A DNA stretch of 64,000 nt from Anabaenopsis elenkinii CCIBt3563 (GCF_015245355.1 NZ_CP063311.1:1821217-1885216), one strand, 5' to 3'. Shown: positions 44,675-54,661, numbered from the stretch's first letter. Notes: generated by a model from the sequence alone, not told the origin. Made by a program: numbers and translations.

Positions 44675-46108
44675 ATGAGTAAACAAAAGCCTTTAAAATC
44701 ATCACATCTATTTTTTGAAAGGGTCATGGCAATAATTGCCATGGGTAACTTGTGTTTAGTATTATTTAATATCAGTTACATACCGTGGCGGGATTTGTAT
44801 TTACGGAATTTCCCCCAAATTACCCGAATTTATGATCCAGTCAAGGGTATTGAAGACCATAGAGAAACCAGAAATTATTTAAATAAAGTAGACGCACTCG
44901 CACAGCAGGTGAGTCAAACAGGGTTAACTTCCCCACAGGCCAAAGCTAAGTTAGAAGAACTACGTCGCCTCAGCAATGAAATGGTTGATGGTAACCCCTT
45001 TGCGGCGGTGAATAAAAGTGGTAACTTTGAAAAAGCTAAGAATCGAATGCGCGATCGCATCGGCAAAGAATCGGCAAAACAGTCTTTTAATACTTTTTGG
45101 AGTCGAGAATATTTATCAACACAAGGCTGGAACCAAGAGATTAACTTTTTTAACAGACAAATTCGTCCTTTGATAGCTAGCAACTATTTTCGCCGCATTG
45201 GTGAAAATGGGGAATTTTTGGATAACTTTTGGCTGATTGATTTACCCTTTGTCTTGCTATTTGGGATAGAGTTATTAGGACGCTCCTTTTATTGGCGTCG
45301 TCGTCACACCAGTTTTACCTGGGTAAATGCTATCTTGTGGCGCTGGTATGACTTATTCTTGCTATTGCCTTTTTGGCGCTGGTTGCGCGTTATATCAGTA
45401 ACAGTCCGCTTACACCAAGCCCGGTTATTAAATCTTCAGCCCTTACAGCAGCAAATAAACCAATCAATATTAGCGAATTTTGCCGAAGACCTCACAGAAA
45501 TAGTCGTAGTCAGAGTCATTAACCAGCTTCAAGGTTCAATTCGCCGCGGTGATTTAACTAACTGGCTGACGGAAAAACAAAATGTGCGCCCCTACATAAA
45601 TATTAACAATACCAACGAAATAGAAGCGATCGCGAGTATTTTAGTGGAGATAGTTGTCTATCAAGTACTGCCGAAGGTTCAACCAGAAATCATTGCCATT
45701 TTAGGCCACAATATTGCCAGCACCATGAATCAAGTTCCCCTTTACCGCCACCTTGTACCTTCGGGATTAGGTAATATACAAACCCAACTCAGCGAGCAAC
45801 TAGCAACCCAAATCACCATAAACCTTTACAGCGCCGTTACTGGGGCGATGAAAGATCCTGTAGGGGCAAAACTTTCCAGTCAACTGGCCCAAAGCTTTAG
45901 CAAAGCATTGGGAGAAGAAGTACAGCAACAACACGTAATTGCGGAAATTCAAAATTTAATCTCTGATTTCCTCGAAGAACTTAAGCTCAACTATGTCCAG
46001 CGCTTATCCCAAGAAGACATAGACCAGATTATGGAGCAAACCAGACAGCTAAAAATACAACCATCAGTAGATAAAGATTCCACTTTCCCACTCAAGAACA
46101 AAAACTAG
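44675..46108 (+). CDS. Conserved cyanobacterial membrane protein, function unknown
   Basis: 477-aa protein that I cannot name. One membrane helix at about 15-34, a soluble coiled-coil-like stretch to about 175, then two or three hydrophobic segments (DLPFVLLFGIELLGRSFYW; ILWRWYDLFLLLPFWRWLRV) followed by VTVRLHQARLLNLQPL. The WYDLFLLLPFWRWLRV-to-basic-helix order resembles the S3-S4 part of voltage-sensor domains, which is only a suggestion. The last 230 residues are soluble and helical (NQVPLYRHLVPSGLGNI; FLEELKLNYVQRLSQEDIDQIM). It precedes the rimP operon by 213 bp. Confidence 0.75.
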   Translation: MSKQKPLKSSHLFFERVMAIIAMGNLCLVLFNISYIPWRDLYLRNFPQITRIYDPVKGIEDHRETRNYLNKVDALAQQVSQTGLTSPQAKAKLEELRRLSNEMVDGNPFAAVNKSGNFEKAKNRMRDRIGKESAKQSFNTFWSREYLSTQGWNQEINFFNRQIRPLIASNYFRRIGENGEFLDNFWLIDLPFVLLFGIELLGRSFYWRRRHTSFTWVNAILWRWYDLFLLLPFWRWLRVISVTVRLHQARLLNLQPLQQQINQSILANFAEDLTEIVVVRVINQLQGSIRRGDLTNWLTEKQNVRPYININNTNEIEAIASILVEIVVYQVLPKVQPEIIAILGHNIASTMNQVPLYRHLVPSGLGNIQTQLSEQLATQITINLYSAVTGAMKDPVGAKLSSQLAQSFSKALGEEVQQQHVIAEIQNLISDFLEELKLNYVQRLSQEDIDQIMEQTRQLKIQPSVDKDSTFPLKNKN

Positions 46109-46179
46109 GTAAAATTGATGGATATCGCCGCAATCAGGAGAACAAGGGCAAAAAACATTGACTAATCACCAGTGAGCAA

Positions 46180-46200
46180 TGACTATTGACTATTGACTAT
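46180..46200. repeat. Heptamer tandem repeat (TGACTAT)x3
   Basis: Three perfect TGACTAT units in a row, a typical cyanobacterial short tandemly repeated repetitive (STRR) sequence, between the membrane-protein gene and rimP. Confidence 0.9.
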
Positions 46201-46283
46201 TAAAGAAATGCGCTAAACTCGGAAGAGAGACGAAGCATTATTGATTCGTCACAAGACTTCTTGGAAGATATCACTATCGCAGG

Positions 46284-46309
46284 AAGTGGGTCGCTGCCCA
46301 CTTTTTTTA
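46284..46309 (+). terminator. Terminator-like hairpin immediately before rimP
   Basis: Stem AAGTGGG (46284-46290), loop TCGCTG, CCCACTT (46297-46303), then a run of T to 46308. The rimP ATG is 14 nt further on. It may end upstream transcription or act as an attenuator in the rimP-nusA-infB leader. Confidence 0.65.
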
Positions 46310-46321
46310 TTGAAATTTCCC

Positions 46322-46783
46322 ATGACTCATCCTTTAGTTCCACAAATTATCGATTTGGCAACACCAGTCGCAGCAGAACTGGGCTTGGAAGTCGTTGGCA
46401 TAGTTTTTCAGACTAACCAACGTCCACCAGTATTAAGGGTGGACATCCGTAACCCCCGACATGACACTGGACTGAGTGATTGTGAGCTGATGAGTCGGGC
46501 TTTAGAAGCTTCCCTAGATGCGGCACAGATAATTCCAGATGCTTATGTCTTGGAAGTGTCTAGTCCAGGAATTTCACGACAATTAATTACAGACAGGGAG
46601 TTTATTTCCTTCAAAGGATTTCCTGTGATTATCTCCACTTCCCAACCCTACGACGGACAACAAGAGTGGATTGGTAAGTTGATTCGCCGGGATGAAGTCA
46701 GTGTTTACTTAAACCAAAAAGGTCGTGTGATCGAAATTCCCCGTACTCTGATTACTAGGGTGCAACTAGATGAGCGCTCATAG
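46322..46783 (+). CDS. rimP: Ribosome maturation factor RimP
   Basis: Needed for 30S subunit assembly. The 153-aa product has [23 protein letters not shown], the block [18 protein letters not shown], and [20 protein letters not shown], the typical RimP core, with a C-terminal SH3-like part ([20 protein letters not shown]). The frame extends to 46241, but ATG 46322 ([11 protein letters not shown]) fits the family. First gene of the rimP-nusA-ylxR-infB cluster. nusA starts 252 bp downstream. Confidence 0.93.
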   Translation: MTHPLVPQIIDLATPVAAELGLEVVGIVFQTNQRPPVLRVDIRNPRHDTGLSDCELMSRALEASLDAAQIIPDAYVLEVSSPGISRQLITDREFISFKGFPVIISTSQPYDGQQEWIGKLIRRDEVSVYLNQKGRVIEIPRTLITRVQLDERS

Positions 46784-47035
46784 GTTAGGAACTCACAGCT
46801 AGACGACAGTAACTAGAAGTAAAAGGCTAGGGAGTAGAGTCAAACTTTTCTCTAATCCCAAATCTCTAATGTGTAGTTTCTCGCTCTCCACTCCTTTGTA
46901 TACAGGAGAGTTAATTAGGGGTAATTGATGAGTTATCTCTACCTTGGGAAAGTTAACAGGGCGCTGGTTAATTAATCGCGCCTCTTATTTTCCCTATTCC
47001 TATTTTTTTAGAGTCGATTTTAAAGGAGATTACCT

Positions 47036-48313
47036 ATGTCAATGGTTAGTTTACCAGGATTAAAAGAATTAATAGAAAGTATCAGTCTTGAGCGCAATTT
47101 GCCACGTCTAGCAGTTCAATCAGCTATTAGAGAAGCATTACTTAAAGGCTACGAACGTTATCGTCGTGCCCAAAGCTTAGAACGTAGACAGTTTGATGAA
47201 GAGTATTTTCAGAATTTTGAGGTAGAACTTGACATCGAAGGAGAAGGGTTTCGCGTTCTTTCTACCAAAACCATTGTCCAAGCAGTGGATAACTCCGACC
47301 ATCAAATATCCCTCGAGGAAGTGCAACAAGTTGCGCCTGAGGCGCAGTTGGGAGATTCTGTAGTACTGGATGTTACCCCAGATCAAGGGGAATTTGGTCG
47401 CATGGCAGCAATGCAAACCAAGCAAGTGCTGGCGCAGAAACTCCGGGATCAGCAACGCCAAATGGTTCAAGAAGAATTCCAGGACTTAGAAGGGACTGTC
47501 CTACAAGCCAGGGTTTTACGATTTGAAAGACAATCGGTGATTTTGGCAGTGTCGAGTGGTTTTGGTCAGCCAGAAGTGGAAGCTGAATTACCTAAGCGAG
47601 AACAACTGCCCAATGATAATTATCGCGCTAATGCCACATTTAAGGTATATCTCAAAAAAGTTTCCCAAGGGCAACAGCGCGGTCCTCAGTTGCTGGTATC
47701 TCGGGCTGATGCTGGTTTAGTGGTTTATCTGTTTGCTAACGAAGTCCCAGAAATTGAAGATGAAGTAGTCAGAATTGTTGCTGTAGCACGAGAAGCTAAT
47801 CCACCTTCCCGGTATGTGGGTCCTCGGACTAAAATTGCAGTAGATACCCTGGAGCGGGATGTAGACCCAGTTGGGGCTTGTATTGGTGCCCGAGGCTCAC
47901 GCATTCAAGTAGTAGTCAACGAATTACGTGGCGAAAAAATAGATGTGATTCGTTGGTCTCCAGATCCATCTACATATATTGCTAATGCCTTGAGTCCAGC
48001 ACGGGTGGATGAAGTCCGTCTCATGGATCCGGAAACCCGCCAAACTCATGTGCTGGTGGCTGAAGATCAACTGAGTTTAGCTATTGGTAAGGAAGGACAA
48101 AATGTTCGCTTGGCAGCTCGTTTAACTGGTTGGAAAATCGACATTAAAGACAAAGCTAAGTATGATTATGTAGGGGAGGATACTAAGTTCGCGGAGGCAC
48201 GATCTCAATATAAACCAGAGGCAGATGATCTGGAAATAGAGGAGCTAGATTATGAGAATCAAGAAGGGTTAGAAGAGGAAGAAGAAATTTTTCAGATGAG
48301 TGATCAAGATTAA
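47036..48313 (+). CDS. nusA: Transcription termination/antitermination protein NusA
   Basis: Binds RNA polymerase and modulates pausing, termination and antitermination. The 425-aa product has an N-terminal RNAP-binding domain (about 1-125; LKELIESISLERNLPRLAVQSAIREAL), an S1 domain (about 133-205), and KH1/KH2 (DPVGACIGARGSRIQVVVNELRGEKIDV; LSLAIGKEGQNVRLAARLTGWKIDI). The acidic repeats of E. coli NusA are absent; a short Glu-rich tail takes their place, as is normal in cyanobacteria. AAGGAG (47023-47028) precedes ATG 47036 by 7 nt. Confidence 0.96.
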   Translation: MSMVSLPGLKELIESISLERNLPRLAVQSAIREALLKGYERYRRAQSLERRQFDEEYFQNFEVELDIEGEGFRVLSTKTIVQAVDNSDHQISLEEVQQVAPEAQLGDSVVLDVTPDQGEFGRMAAMQTKQVLAQKLRDQQRQMVQEEFQDLEGTVLQARVLRFERQSVILAVSSGFGQPEVEAELPKREQLPNDNYRANATFKVYLKKVSQGQQRGPQLLVSRADAGLVVYLFANEVPEIEDEVVRIVAVAREANPPSRYVGPRTKIAVDTLERDVDPVGACIGARGSRIQVVVNELRGEKIDVIRWSPDPSTYIANALSPARVDEVRLMDPETRQTHVLVAEDQLSLAIGKEGQNVRLAARLTGWKIDIKDKAKYDYVGEDTKFAEARSQYKPEADDLEIEELDYENQEGLEEEEEIFQMSDQD

Positions 48314-48471
48314 CTTATGAGTCTAATGGAGTTCTGCTACTATTGACTGACAACATTACTAGTCTTAATGATTACTACAGAATCAATAATGTCACTATTA
48401 AGTAAAGATTGGTAAAGCCAACTTGATTGATTTTCACAACCAGATTTCTGTCCCGTAGTCAAATAAGACCA

Positions 48472-48741
48472 ATGAAACCGAATTATCGACGTTGTATAAG
48501 TTGCCGCAAGGTAGGCTTGAAAGAAGACTTTTGGCGGATTGTCCGCGTCTTTCCATCTGGAAAGGTACAATTAGATCAGGGCATGGGGCGTTCTGCCTAT
48601 ATCTGCCCGCAAATGAGTTGCCTACAAGCGGCTCAGAAAAAAAATAGACTTGGGCGATCGCTACATGCATCAGTGCCAGAAACACTGTATCAAACATTGT
48701 GGCATCGTCTGGCTGAAAGTCATAGCCAAAATCAAAATTAA
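48472..48741 (+). CDS. ylxR: YlxR-family RNA-binding protein
   Basis: 89-aa YlxR (DUF448) protein, which sits between nusA and infB in most bacteria. In firmicutes YlxR (RnpM) modulates RNase P. The motif RRCISCRKVGLKEDFWRIVR, the GRSAYICPQMSC block and the basic tail AAQKKNRLGRSL are typical. The frame extends to 48427, but ATG 48472 (MKPNYRRC) is the natural start. A dense antisense frame across it is shadow. Confidence 0.92.
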   Translation: MKPNYRRCISCRKVGLKEDFWRIVRVFPSGKVQLDQGMGRSAYICPQMSCLQAAQKKNRLGRSLHASVPETLYQTLWHRLAESHSQNQN

Positions 48742-49160
48742 TAATCAAGTGGAAAAACCTTCAAGCGGTAATCCCCAGAGTCTTTGTGCATACAGCCGGC
48801 TCTGCAATTGATGGGGGAAATGCCACAATAGTAAATGGGTGTAGTAACCTGCGGCTTGTTTACCAGACTAGTGGCAGAGCAATACCCCTAAAAAGTTTTA
48901 CTCGATTGTGTTGTGGAAGACTCAGAATCAGCAAAACAAAAAACTAAAGAATGGCAACCTGGTAGCGATCAGGGGCAGCTTGGTACCAACCATCATGATT
49001 ATTGGTGGAAATGCCAAAGTTAAACCGAAATATCTCTCTTTCCTGACTGGAGGCACCGGCAAAATCACCAAGGGCAACCTAAAACAGTAATCCAAGGATG
49101 GAGATGTCCAAAACCAGGCAACCATCCGCTAAAAAACTGTAAATTAAAGGGGAAGAGTGG
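48742..49160. other. Spacer between ylxR and infB
   Basis: 419 bp inside an otherwise compact operon. Two overlapping frames (48908-49090 and one from GTG 48913) are short and I cannot support either. GGGGAAGAG close to 49150 supplies the infB ribosome-binding site. Confidence 0.45.
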
Positions 49161-52100
49161 ATGAACAACGGCAAAGTTAGAATCTACGAATTATCAAAGG
49201 AATTGAATTTGGATAACAAAGAGCTATTAGCTATTTGCGATCAGCTCGATATCGCGGTAAAAAGCCATAGCAGCACTATTTCTGAATCTGAGGCAGAACG
49301 TATACGCATGGCTGCCGAAAAACTTACAGCTAATAATTTGAAAGGCAACAATACATCTAGTAAACTAAATACATCAGAAACTGGCGATGGCGCGGAGCGC
49401 ACTGCCGGAGGCAATCGCAATCGACCTACACCACCTCACAAACCACAAATTTTGGAAATTCGCAAACCCAAAATATTGAGAAATAATACCCGCAACGCTC
49501 ACCAAGCTTCAGTGGCTAATGATAGCCAACTTGCTTCCTTAGAAGTTAATTCTTCTTCACAATCAGAGCCAATAGATACATCAGTCTCACCCATGAAGCC
49601 GACGGCACCAATTAGACCTGTACCCCGGAATCAATCTGAGAACTCACCAGAATCTGCAAACAAACCAGTAGATCCAGTTTCTAAGATCGAGGCGCCCGAA
49701 ACAAGAGCAGCCGCAAAACCTGAAAAAGCTGGAACTGAGCGCAGCCGAAGTCCGGTTTCCCTGAAATCAAAAGCGGAAAAACAACCGCAAAAACCTCATC
49801 TGGCAGAGCCACCAGCCAGACCAGTGGCCGCAAATTCCCGTGTAGCCTCTGGCCAGAGTCCGACAGAAAAACCAGTACTTAAACGAGATCAAGTCAAGCA
49901 GAAGCCTCAACGAGGCACTAGCACCGATACCCCACAAAGTCCGGCAAAACAGCATCGTGCCACTCCCAAAACTCCAGTGAAAGCCGATCAGAAAGGCAAT
50001 CGAGGGGCAGGACAAGCTCACCCTGAGCAGCGGTTACGAAATGCACCATTGGCAGATGGGACAAAACCCAGCCGTCCAATACGTCCGTCGGAAGTTGTAG
50101 CCGCAATGCCAGTTGCTACTCCCCCAAAACCAATGTCAGGGGGACAAAAAAAACCAGACCTCGATACCGAGTCCATCGTACCGGAACTACTTGATTTGAA
50201 GCGTCCCACACCACCCCGTCTATCTAAAGGTGGTAAAAAGTGGCAAGAAGAAGAAATTATTGACGAAATCAAGGAAAAGTCCGGTAAGGTAGGAAATAAA
50301 GGCAAGCGAGTTAAACCCATCGTTGAGGATGACTTTGAAGAAGAGGATTTACTCGATGATGAGGATCAAGACTCACAAGCTACAGTCCATGTTAGTCTTT
50401 CCATTGCCCGTCCTCCCAAACCAAAAGCTGCTCGCGGTACACAGCCACTAACCGCATCAGTCATTAGCGCTCCAACTGCTAGAAAGAAAAAATCCTTCTC
50501 TCGTCGCGACCAAAACCGTCGCCAAGAAGTGGAGACAAAGCGTGAACGCCCTGAAAAAGTAGTGATCACAGGGCCAATGACAGTCCAAGAACTGGCTGAT
50601 GTTTTTGCCATTGCCGATACGGAGATTGTTAAAATCCTCTTCCTCAAAGGCATGGCTGTAAGTATCACCCAGAATTTGGATATCCCAACCATCACTTTAA
50701 TAGGGAAAGAGCTAGAGATAGAAATCGAAACTGCCGAACCAGAAGCAGAAGCCCGCAAAGTCACAGAAATGTTAGATGTGGCAGACATGGAGCTGCTCCA
50801 GCGACGTCCGCCTGTTGTGACAATTATGGGTCACGTAGACCATGGGAAGACAACTCTACTAGACTCGATTCGTAAAACTAAGGTTGCTGCTGGGGAAGCT
50901 GGTGGTATTACTCAACACATTGGTGCATACCATGTGGATGTGGAACATGAGGGCAAAACACAGCAGATAGTTTTCCTTGATACTCCCGGACATGAAGCAT
51001 TCACGGCTATGCGGGCGCGGGGAGCACGGGTAACTGATATTGCAGTCTTAGTGGTGGCTGCTGATGACGGTGTTCGTCCCCAAACGGTAGAGGCTATTAG
51101 TCACGCCCAGGCCGCAGGAGTGCCAATTGTGGTTGCGATCAACAAAATTGATAAGGAAGGAGCACAGCCAGATAGGGTGAAACAAGAACTTACTCAGTAT
51201 GGTCTCACACCTGAAGAATGGGGCGGCGAAACAATCATGGTTCCTGTGAGTGCAATCAAGGGCGAAAACCTAGATACACTCTTAGATATGATTTTGCTAG
51301 TAGCAGAAGTAGGAGAACTCTCTGCTAATCCAGATCGGGCTGCTAAGGGCACAGTGATTGAGGCACATCTGGATAAGGCAAAAGGCGCAGTTGCTACCCT
51401 GCTGATTCAGAATGGTACCCTCCATGTGGGAGATATGTTAGTGGCTGGCTCGGCCTTTGGTAAAGTTCGGGCAATGGTAGATGACCGAGGCAAACGAGTA
51501 GAGGTTGCAAGTCCTTCCTTTGCAGTGGAAGTGCTCGGTTTAAGTGATGTCCCAGCCGCTGGCGATGAATTCGAGGTCTTCGCTAACGAAAAAGAAGCCA
51601 GGTCTCTGGCTGGCGATCGCGCTGACAAAAAACGTCTATCCCGTCTGTTACAGGGGCGTGTTACTTTGACCACACTTTCGGCCCAAGCACAAGAGGGAGA
51701 GTTGAAAGAACTCAACTTGATCTTGAAGGCAGACGTACAAGGTTCTGTGGAAGCCATTATTGGCTCTCTCAGGCAAATCCCCCAAAACGAGGTTCAAATC
51801 CGCATGCTATTGGCAACTGCTGGGGAAATAACTGAAACAGATATTGACCTAGCCGCAGCTAGTGGTGCTGTGATCATTGGTTTCAACACTACCTACGCTA
51901 GTGGCGCTAGACAAGCGGCTGACGAAGCTGGGGTAGATGTGAGAGAATACAATATCATCTACAAACTTTTGGAAGATATTCAAGGAGCTTTAGAAGGTCT
52001 TCTGGAACCAGAGTTGGTAGAAGAGCCCCTTGGTCAAACCGAAGTCCGTGCCGTCTTCCCTGTGGGTCGTGGAGCTGTTGCTGGTTGTTATGTACAGTCT

Positions 52101-52325
52101 GGCAAATTGGTTCGCAACTGCAAGGTGCGAGTGCGTCGTGGCGGTAAGCTCGTGTACGAAGGTGTCCTTGATTCCCTCAAACGCATGAAGGAAGATGTGC
52201 GAGAAGTCAATTCCGGTTATGAATGCGGTATCAACATTGATAAGTTCCATGACTGGATAGAAGGGGACGTGATTGAAGCCTTCCAAATGGTAACCAAGCG
52301 TCGCACACTGACATTGACGAAATAG
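49161..52325 (+). CDS. infB: Translation initiation factor IF-2
   Basis: GTPase that brings initiator tRNA to the ribosome. The 1054-aa product has an N-terminal domain ([18 protein letters not shown]), a very long low-complexity Pro/Lys/Ala/Thr region (about 60-440), a second IF2-N domain ([25 protein letters not shown]), the G domain with [12 protein letters not shown] (near 557), DTPGHEAFT and NKIDKEG, and C-terminal domains ([33 protein letters not shown]). Full length for cyanobacteria. Last gene of the cluster; followed by a palindrome at 52361-52410. Confidence 0.97.
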   Translation: MNNGKVRIYELSKELNLDNKELLAICDQLDIAVKSHSSTISESEAERIRMAAEKLTANNLKGNNTSSKLNTSETGDGAERTAGGNRNRPTPPHKPQILEIRKPKILRNNTRNAHQASVANDSQLASLEVNSSSQSEPIDTSVSPMKPTAPIRPVPRNQSENSPESANKPVDPVSKIEAPETRAAAKPEKAGTERSRSPVSLKSKAEKQPQKPHLAEPPARPVAANSRVASGQSPTEKPVLKRDQVKQKPQRGTSTDTPQSPAKQHRATPKTPVKADQKGNRGAGQAHPEQRLRNAPLADGTKPSRPIRPSEVVAAMPVATPPKPMSGGQKKPDLDTESIVPELLDLKRPTPPRLSKGGKKWQEEEIIDEIKEKSGKVGNKGKRVKPIVEDDFEEEDLLDDEDQDSQATVHVSLSIARPPKPKAARGTQPLTASVISAPTARKKKSFSRRDQNRRQEVETKRERPEKVVITGPMTVQELADVFAIADTEIVKILFLKGMAVSITQNLDIPTITLIGKELEIEIETAEPEAEARKVTEMLDVADMELLQRRPPVVTIMGHVDHGKTTLLDSIRKTKVAAGEAGGITQHIGAYHVDVEHEGKTQQIVFLDTPGHEAFTAMRARGARVTDIAVLVVAADDGVRPQTVEAISHAQAAGVPIVVAINKIDKEGAQPDRVKQELTQYGLTPEEWGGETIMVPVSAIKGENLDTLLDMILLVAEVGELSANPDRAAKGTVIEAHLDKAKGAVATLLIQNGTLHVGDMLVAGSAFGKVRAMVDDRGKRVEVASPSFAVEVLGLSDVPAAGDEFEVFANEKEARSLAGDRADKKRLSRLLQGRVTLTTLSAQAQEGELKELNLILKADVQGSVEAIIGSLRQIPQNEVQIRMLLATAGEITETDIDLAAASGAVIIGFNTTYASGARQAADEAGVDVREYNIIYKLLEDIQGALEGLLEPELVEEPLGQTEVRAVFPVGRGAVAGCYVQSGKLVRNCKVRVRRGGKLVYEGVLDSLKRMKEDVREVNSGYECGINIDKFHDWIEGDVIEAFQMVTKRRTLTLTK

Positions 52326-52360
52326 TGCTGCTTACTAATTTCTAGGCCGTGAGTAAAGAT

Positions 52361-52410
52361 GATGAGTTTTGAGATCAAAAGAGTGGACAACTCAAACTTC
52401 AAAACTCATC
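52361..52410 (+). terminator. 12-bp inverted repeat after infB
   Basis: GATGAGTTTTGA (52361-52372) and its exact complement at 52399-52410, with a 26-nt loop. It lacks a T-run, so it may be an mRNA 3'-end hairpin or a scar of the adjacent insertion sequence. Confidence 0.45.
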
Positions 52411-52411
52411 A

Positions 52412-53124
52412 ATGCCCTCTACTCCTTTCATGGATTGTCGGGAAATTTTTTCGTTGACTAGGGATGTTTGCTTAACTAGCAAAACATATTTTATCTTCTT
52501 TGTGGGGGTTGTCCATGGCGGATGTTGCCAAATGACTTCCCAAAATGGCGCCTGGATGGAACATGGGAACGCATTAACCACAAACTTCAACAGTGGGTAC
52601 GTGTTCTCGAAGACGATGAACCAAACCCAAGTGCAGCAATTGTGGATTCTCAGTCTGTAGAGAATGGAACAATGGTATCCCAAGCTGTCGGTTTTGATTC
52701 TGGGAAACTGGTTAAGGGACGTAAACGGCATTTTTTAGTTGACACTCTGGGATTAGTTTTGATGGTTGTAGTCACCTCGGCTGATGAATCCGATCAAGCA
52801 GGAGCAAGAAAATGATTCGCCCAAGCCAAGAACAGAATTAGCGATCGCTTGAATCGGTTGGTGCTGAGGGTTGATGCTGGGTATCAAGGTGAAGGCTTTA
52901 TGAGATGGGTGATGGATACGTATCATTGGGTTTTGCAGGTTATACGTCGTCCGGTTAATACTAAAGGCTTTATTCTGTTACCAAAGCGTTGGGTTGTCGA
53001 GCGTAGTTTTGGTTGGTTTAATTGGTGTCGTCGATTGAGTAAGGACTACGAAATTTTACCCCAGACCCATGAAACCTTTGTACAAATCGCCATGATTCGG
53101 TTAATGCTCAGAAGACTCGCTTAA
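52412..53124 (+). pseudogene. IS5-family transposase, broken
   Basis: Remnant of a DDE transposase. From about 52480 one frame reads QNIFYLLCGGCPWRMLPNDF, then PKWRLDGTWERI, IVDSQSVE (first Asp), GRKRHFLVDTLGLVLMVVVTSADESDQAGARK, an in-frame TGA at 52813-52815, then FAQAKNRISDRLNRLV, VDAGYQGEGF (second Asp) and WVVERSFGWFNW (Glu). Compared with intact relatives that I recall, about ten codons are missing after PNDFPKW and most of the N-terminus is gone or frameshifted (52412 frame). The catalytic triad residues survive, but the stop and deletions make it inactive. Located just after infB. Confidence 0.85.
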
Positions 53125-53138
53125 TTGAGTTGTTTAAT

Positions 53139-53159
53139 ACTTGACAAACATCCTCTAAG
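53139..53159. repeat. IS-end-like motif shared with the 3' end of sasA
   Basis: On the minus strand this is CTTAGAGGATGTTTGTCAAGT. It agrees with 58628-58648 (CTTAGAGGATGTTTTAAAAGT) at the first 14 positions and at most of the rest. It lies 15 bp beyond the IS5-type frame, where a terminal repeat would be expected. Confidence 0.55.
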
Positions 53160-53162
53160 AAG

Positions 53163-53210
53163 CAAGAATCTCCCGCTACACTGCTTTGCAGTGTAGCGGG
53201 TAAGTGTTAA
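53163..53210 (+). repeat. IS605-like end hairpin, third copy
   Basis: CAAGAATC, then a perfect 13-bp stem CCCGCTACACTGC / GCAGTGTAGCGGG (53172-53200, loop TTT), then AAGTGTTAA. The flanks match the end repeats at 39233 and 39528, while the stem sequence differs. No TnpA or TnpB frame accompanies it. Confidence 0.65.
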
Positions 53211-53672
53211 CAACTATACTAGGCATTCCCCTGTGGCAGTTGCGTAAGTCCTATTTGTAAGTAATCAATTTTGACACTGCCAGTGAGTCTCTCAGGTCTT
53301 TTAGTAACTAATGAGACAGAATTTTTGGCTGTGACTACTATAATATCAAGAAGAAATTTAGCTGCTGCGAATAAAATCGCCACGGATCAGGCCAAGCCGA
53401 GAGTGGCATTAATAACCGGGCAGTAGTGATAGTGGCCAAGGCCAGGCTGTGTGCTTGCATACATGGGGGAGTATGTAACCTGTGCAGGTTAATCAAATTC
53501 TACTTCGGCGATTTCAATCCCAAAAGAGAAATTAACATAAACCGAAAATCAACTCTAAAGTAAACTGTGATAAGTGTTAAACCGATTATGTAGTTTCTCC
53601 TGTGGGTAATGTCATAATTACTGAAAATGAATGCTGGTATATACTGAAGTTAAAACTGAGGAATCAAGAACT
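53211..53672. other. Leader region of the 90-aa gene
   Basis: 462 bp with no gene. It contains two neighbouring small hairpins near 53456-53490: GCATAC ... GTATGT, and AACCT-GTGC-AGGTT. They may be parts of the 5' leader of the following gene. Confidence 0.4.
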
Positions 53673-53945
53673 ATGGCTCAAATTCCATCATTTGGTAGCG
53701 ATTCCTATGGAACGCTGAGTGCAAAGCATACGGTTTGCGAACGCGATCGATCTGGGCGCAGTAACGACGGTAATGGCCAATTGTCTGCTGATCCCGAAAT
53801 TTGGTATAGCCTCAAATGCGCGATCTCCAGTAGTTCAGGTTTTCAAAGGTGGCGACTAGAACACTATCGCCAATTGCAGGGACTTCATCTGGAGAAACAA
53901 GTAAAAAGATATTTACGAGAAACTTTAGAAACTTTAGCGTATTAA
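53673..53945 (+). CDS. Small cyanobacterial protein, function unknown
   Basis: 90-aa soluble product starting MAQIPSFGSDSYGTL. The C-terminal two thirds, DPEIWYSLKCAISSSSGFQRW followed by LEKQVKRYLRETLETLAY, look like a compact helical domain that I associate with a family of small cyanobacterial proteins, without a known role. The frame extends to 53631, but ATG 53673 is the likely start because the extra residues are not family-like. It stands alone with long non-coding flanks. Confidence 0.65.
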   Translation: MAQIPSFGSDSYGTLSAKHTVCERDRSGRSNDGNGQLSADPEIWYSLKCAISSSSGFQRWRLEHYRQLQGLHLEKQVKRYLRETLETLAY

Positions 53946-54358
53946 AAATCGGGCCTATTTTCTAAGTGCTGGCTCAAACATTCTGAGGATGATTTGCCCA
54001 TGTGATGACGAGTTGTTATTGAAAGTGGGGTATTCTCCGGGACTAGTTGAGGTTTTAGCCGGCAAATTTAAAGCGCCAGAATGACAAAAAGTCACTTTGG
54101 TGCTCCAGGCTTGTGTTTTTTTATGACTTTTAGGGTTTTTCAATAAGTTAATTTGATTAGGTTTATTTTCAATGTCTTGATATTGGCTGAGCTGGTTTCA
54201 ACTTTTTTCATAGTCTCAGAAATTTTTTCCCTGTGATATTTTCGAAATTTTTTTATATTTCCTACATTTATATTCCTTAATGTATCGAAATGTGACCGTA
54301 ACTTAATAACTTGCATATTTTTGCCAGTAAAGTAGTGAGGAAATTAACATTAATTTAG
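53946..54358. other. Intergenic region
   Basis: 413 bp, AT-rich towards the right. A minus-strand 62-codon frame (53955-54143) has no start signal or recognisable product. I see nothing else in it. Confidence 0.5.
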
Positions 54359-54628
54359 TTAAGAACTCCTTCGCCGACTTTGCTCCCAGCGCCAAAGGAA
54401 GATCATCAGGGCAAAAATTCCTAGTTGTAGGACTAAATTAGGTGCAGCGCTGTCAATATTTCTGCCAGCAAGGACTTGAAAAAAGAAGATAAACGCCCCG
54501 ATTAAAGCAGAAGCGGCAAAACCTAGATACAAAAATTGGCGTAAACTCCTATATGGGGCTGCTATTTCAGCTTTGAGGCGGGCATATTGCTCTGGGTTGA
54601 TGGGATTTTGAGGATTTGGTTTAATCAT
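54359..54628 (-). CDS. DUF3493 membrane protein
   Basis: 89-aa protein with two membrane helices (about 32-52 and 63-80) and the DUF3493 opening INPEQYARLKAEIAAPYRSLRQFLYLGFAASALIGAFIFF (about 10-49). The family is found in cyanobacteria and plastids; plant members have been linked to photosystem II accumulation, but no function is proven here. ATG start at 54628, only 34 bp from the divergent tRNA gene. Confidence 0.8.
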   Translation of the reverse strand: MIKPNPQNPINPEQYARLKAEIAAPYRSLRQFLYLGFAASALIGAFIFFFQVLAGRNIDSAAPNLVLQLGIFALMIFLWRWEQSRRRSS

Positions 54629-54661
54629 GGGTAAATAATGCTATAATAGTTTGCTGTGCAC

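Noticed and set aside
46180..46200. Possible CRISPR-like array
   Set aside because: Only three adjacent heptamers without spacers; an STRR repeat. No CRISPR array is visible anywhere in the window.
48340..48748. Antisense frames over ylxR
   Set aside because: YlxR on the plus strand explains the sequence; the antisense text has no features.
48908..49090. Small frame between ylxR and infB
   Set aside because: Opens with TTG, has no ribosome-binding site and no family resemblance.
50366..50788. A 140-codon minus-strand frame inside infB
   Set aside because: Ser/Val-rich antisense of the low-complexity part of IF-2; shadow.
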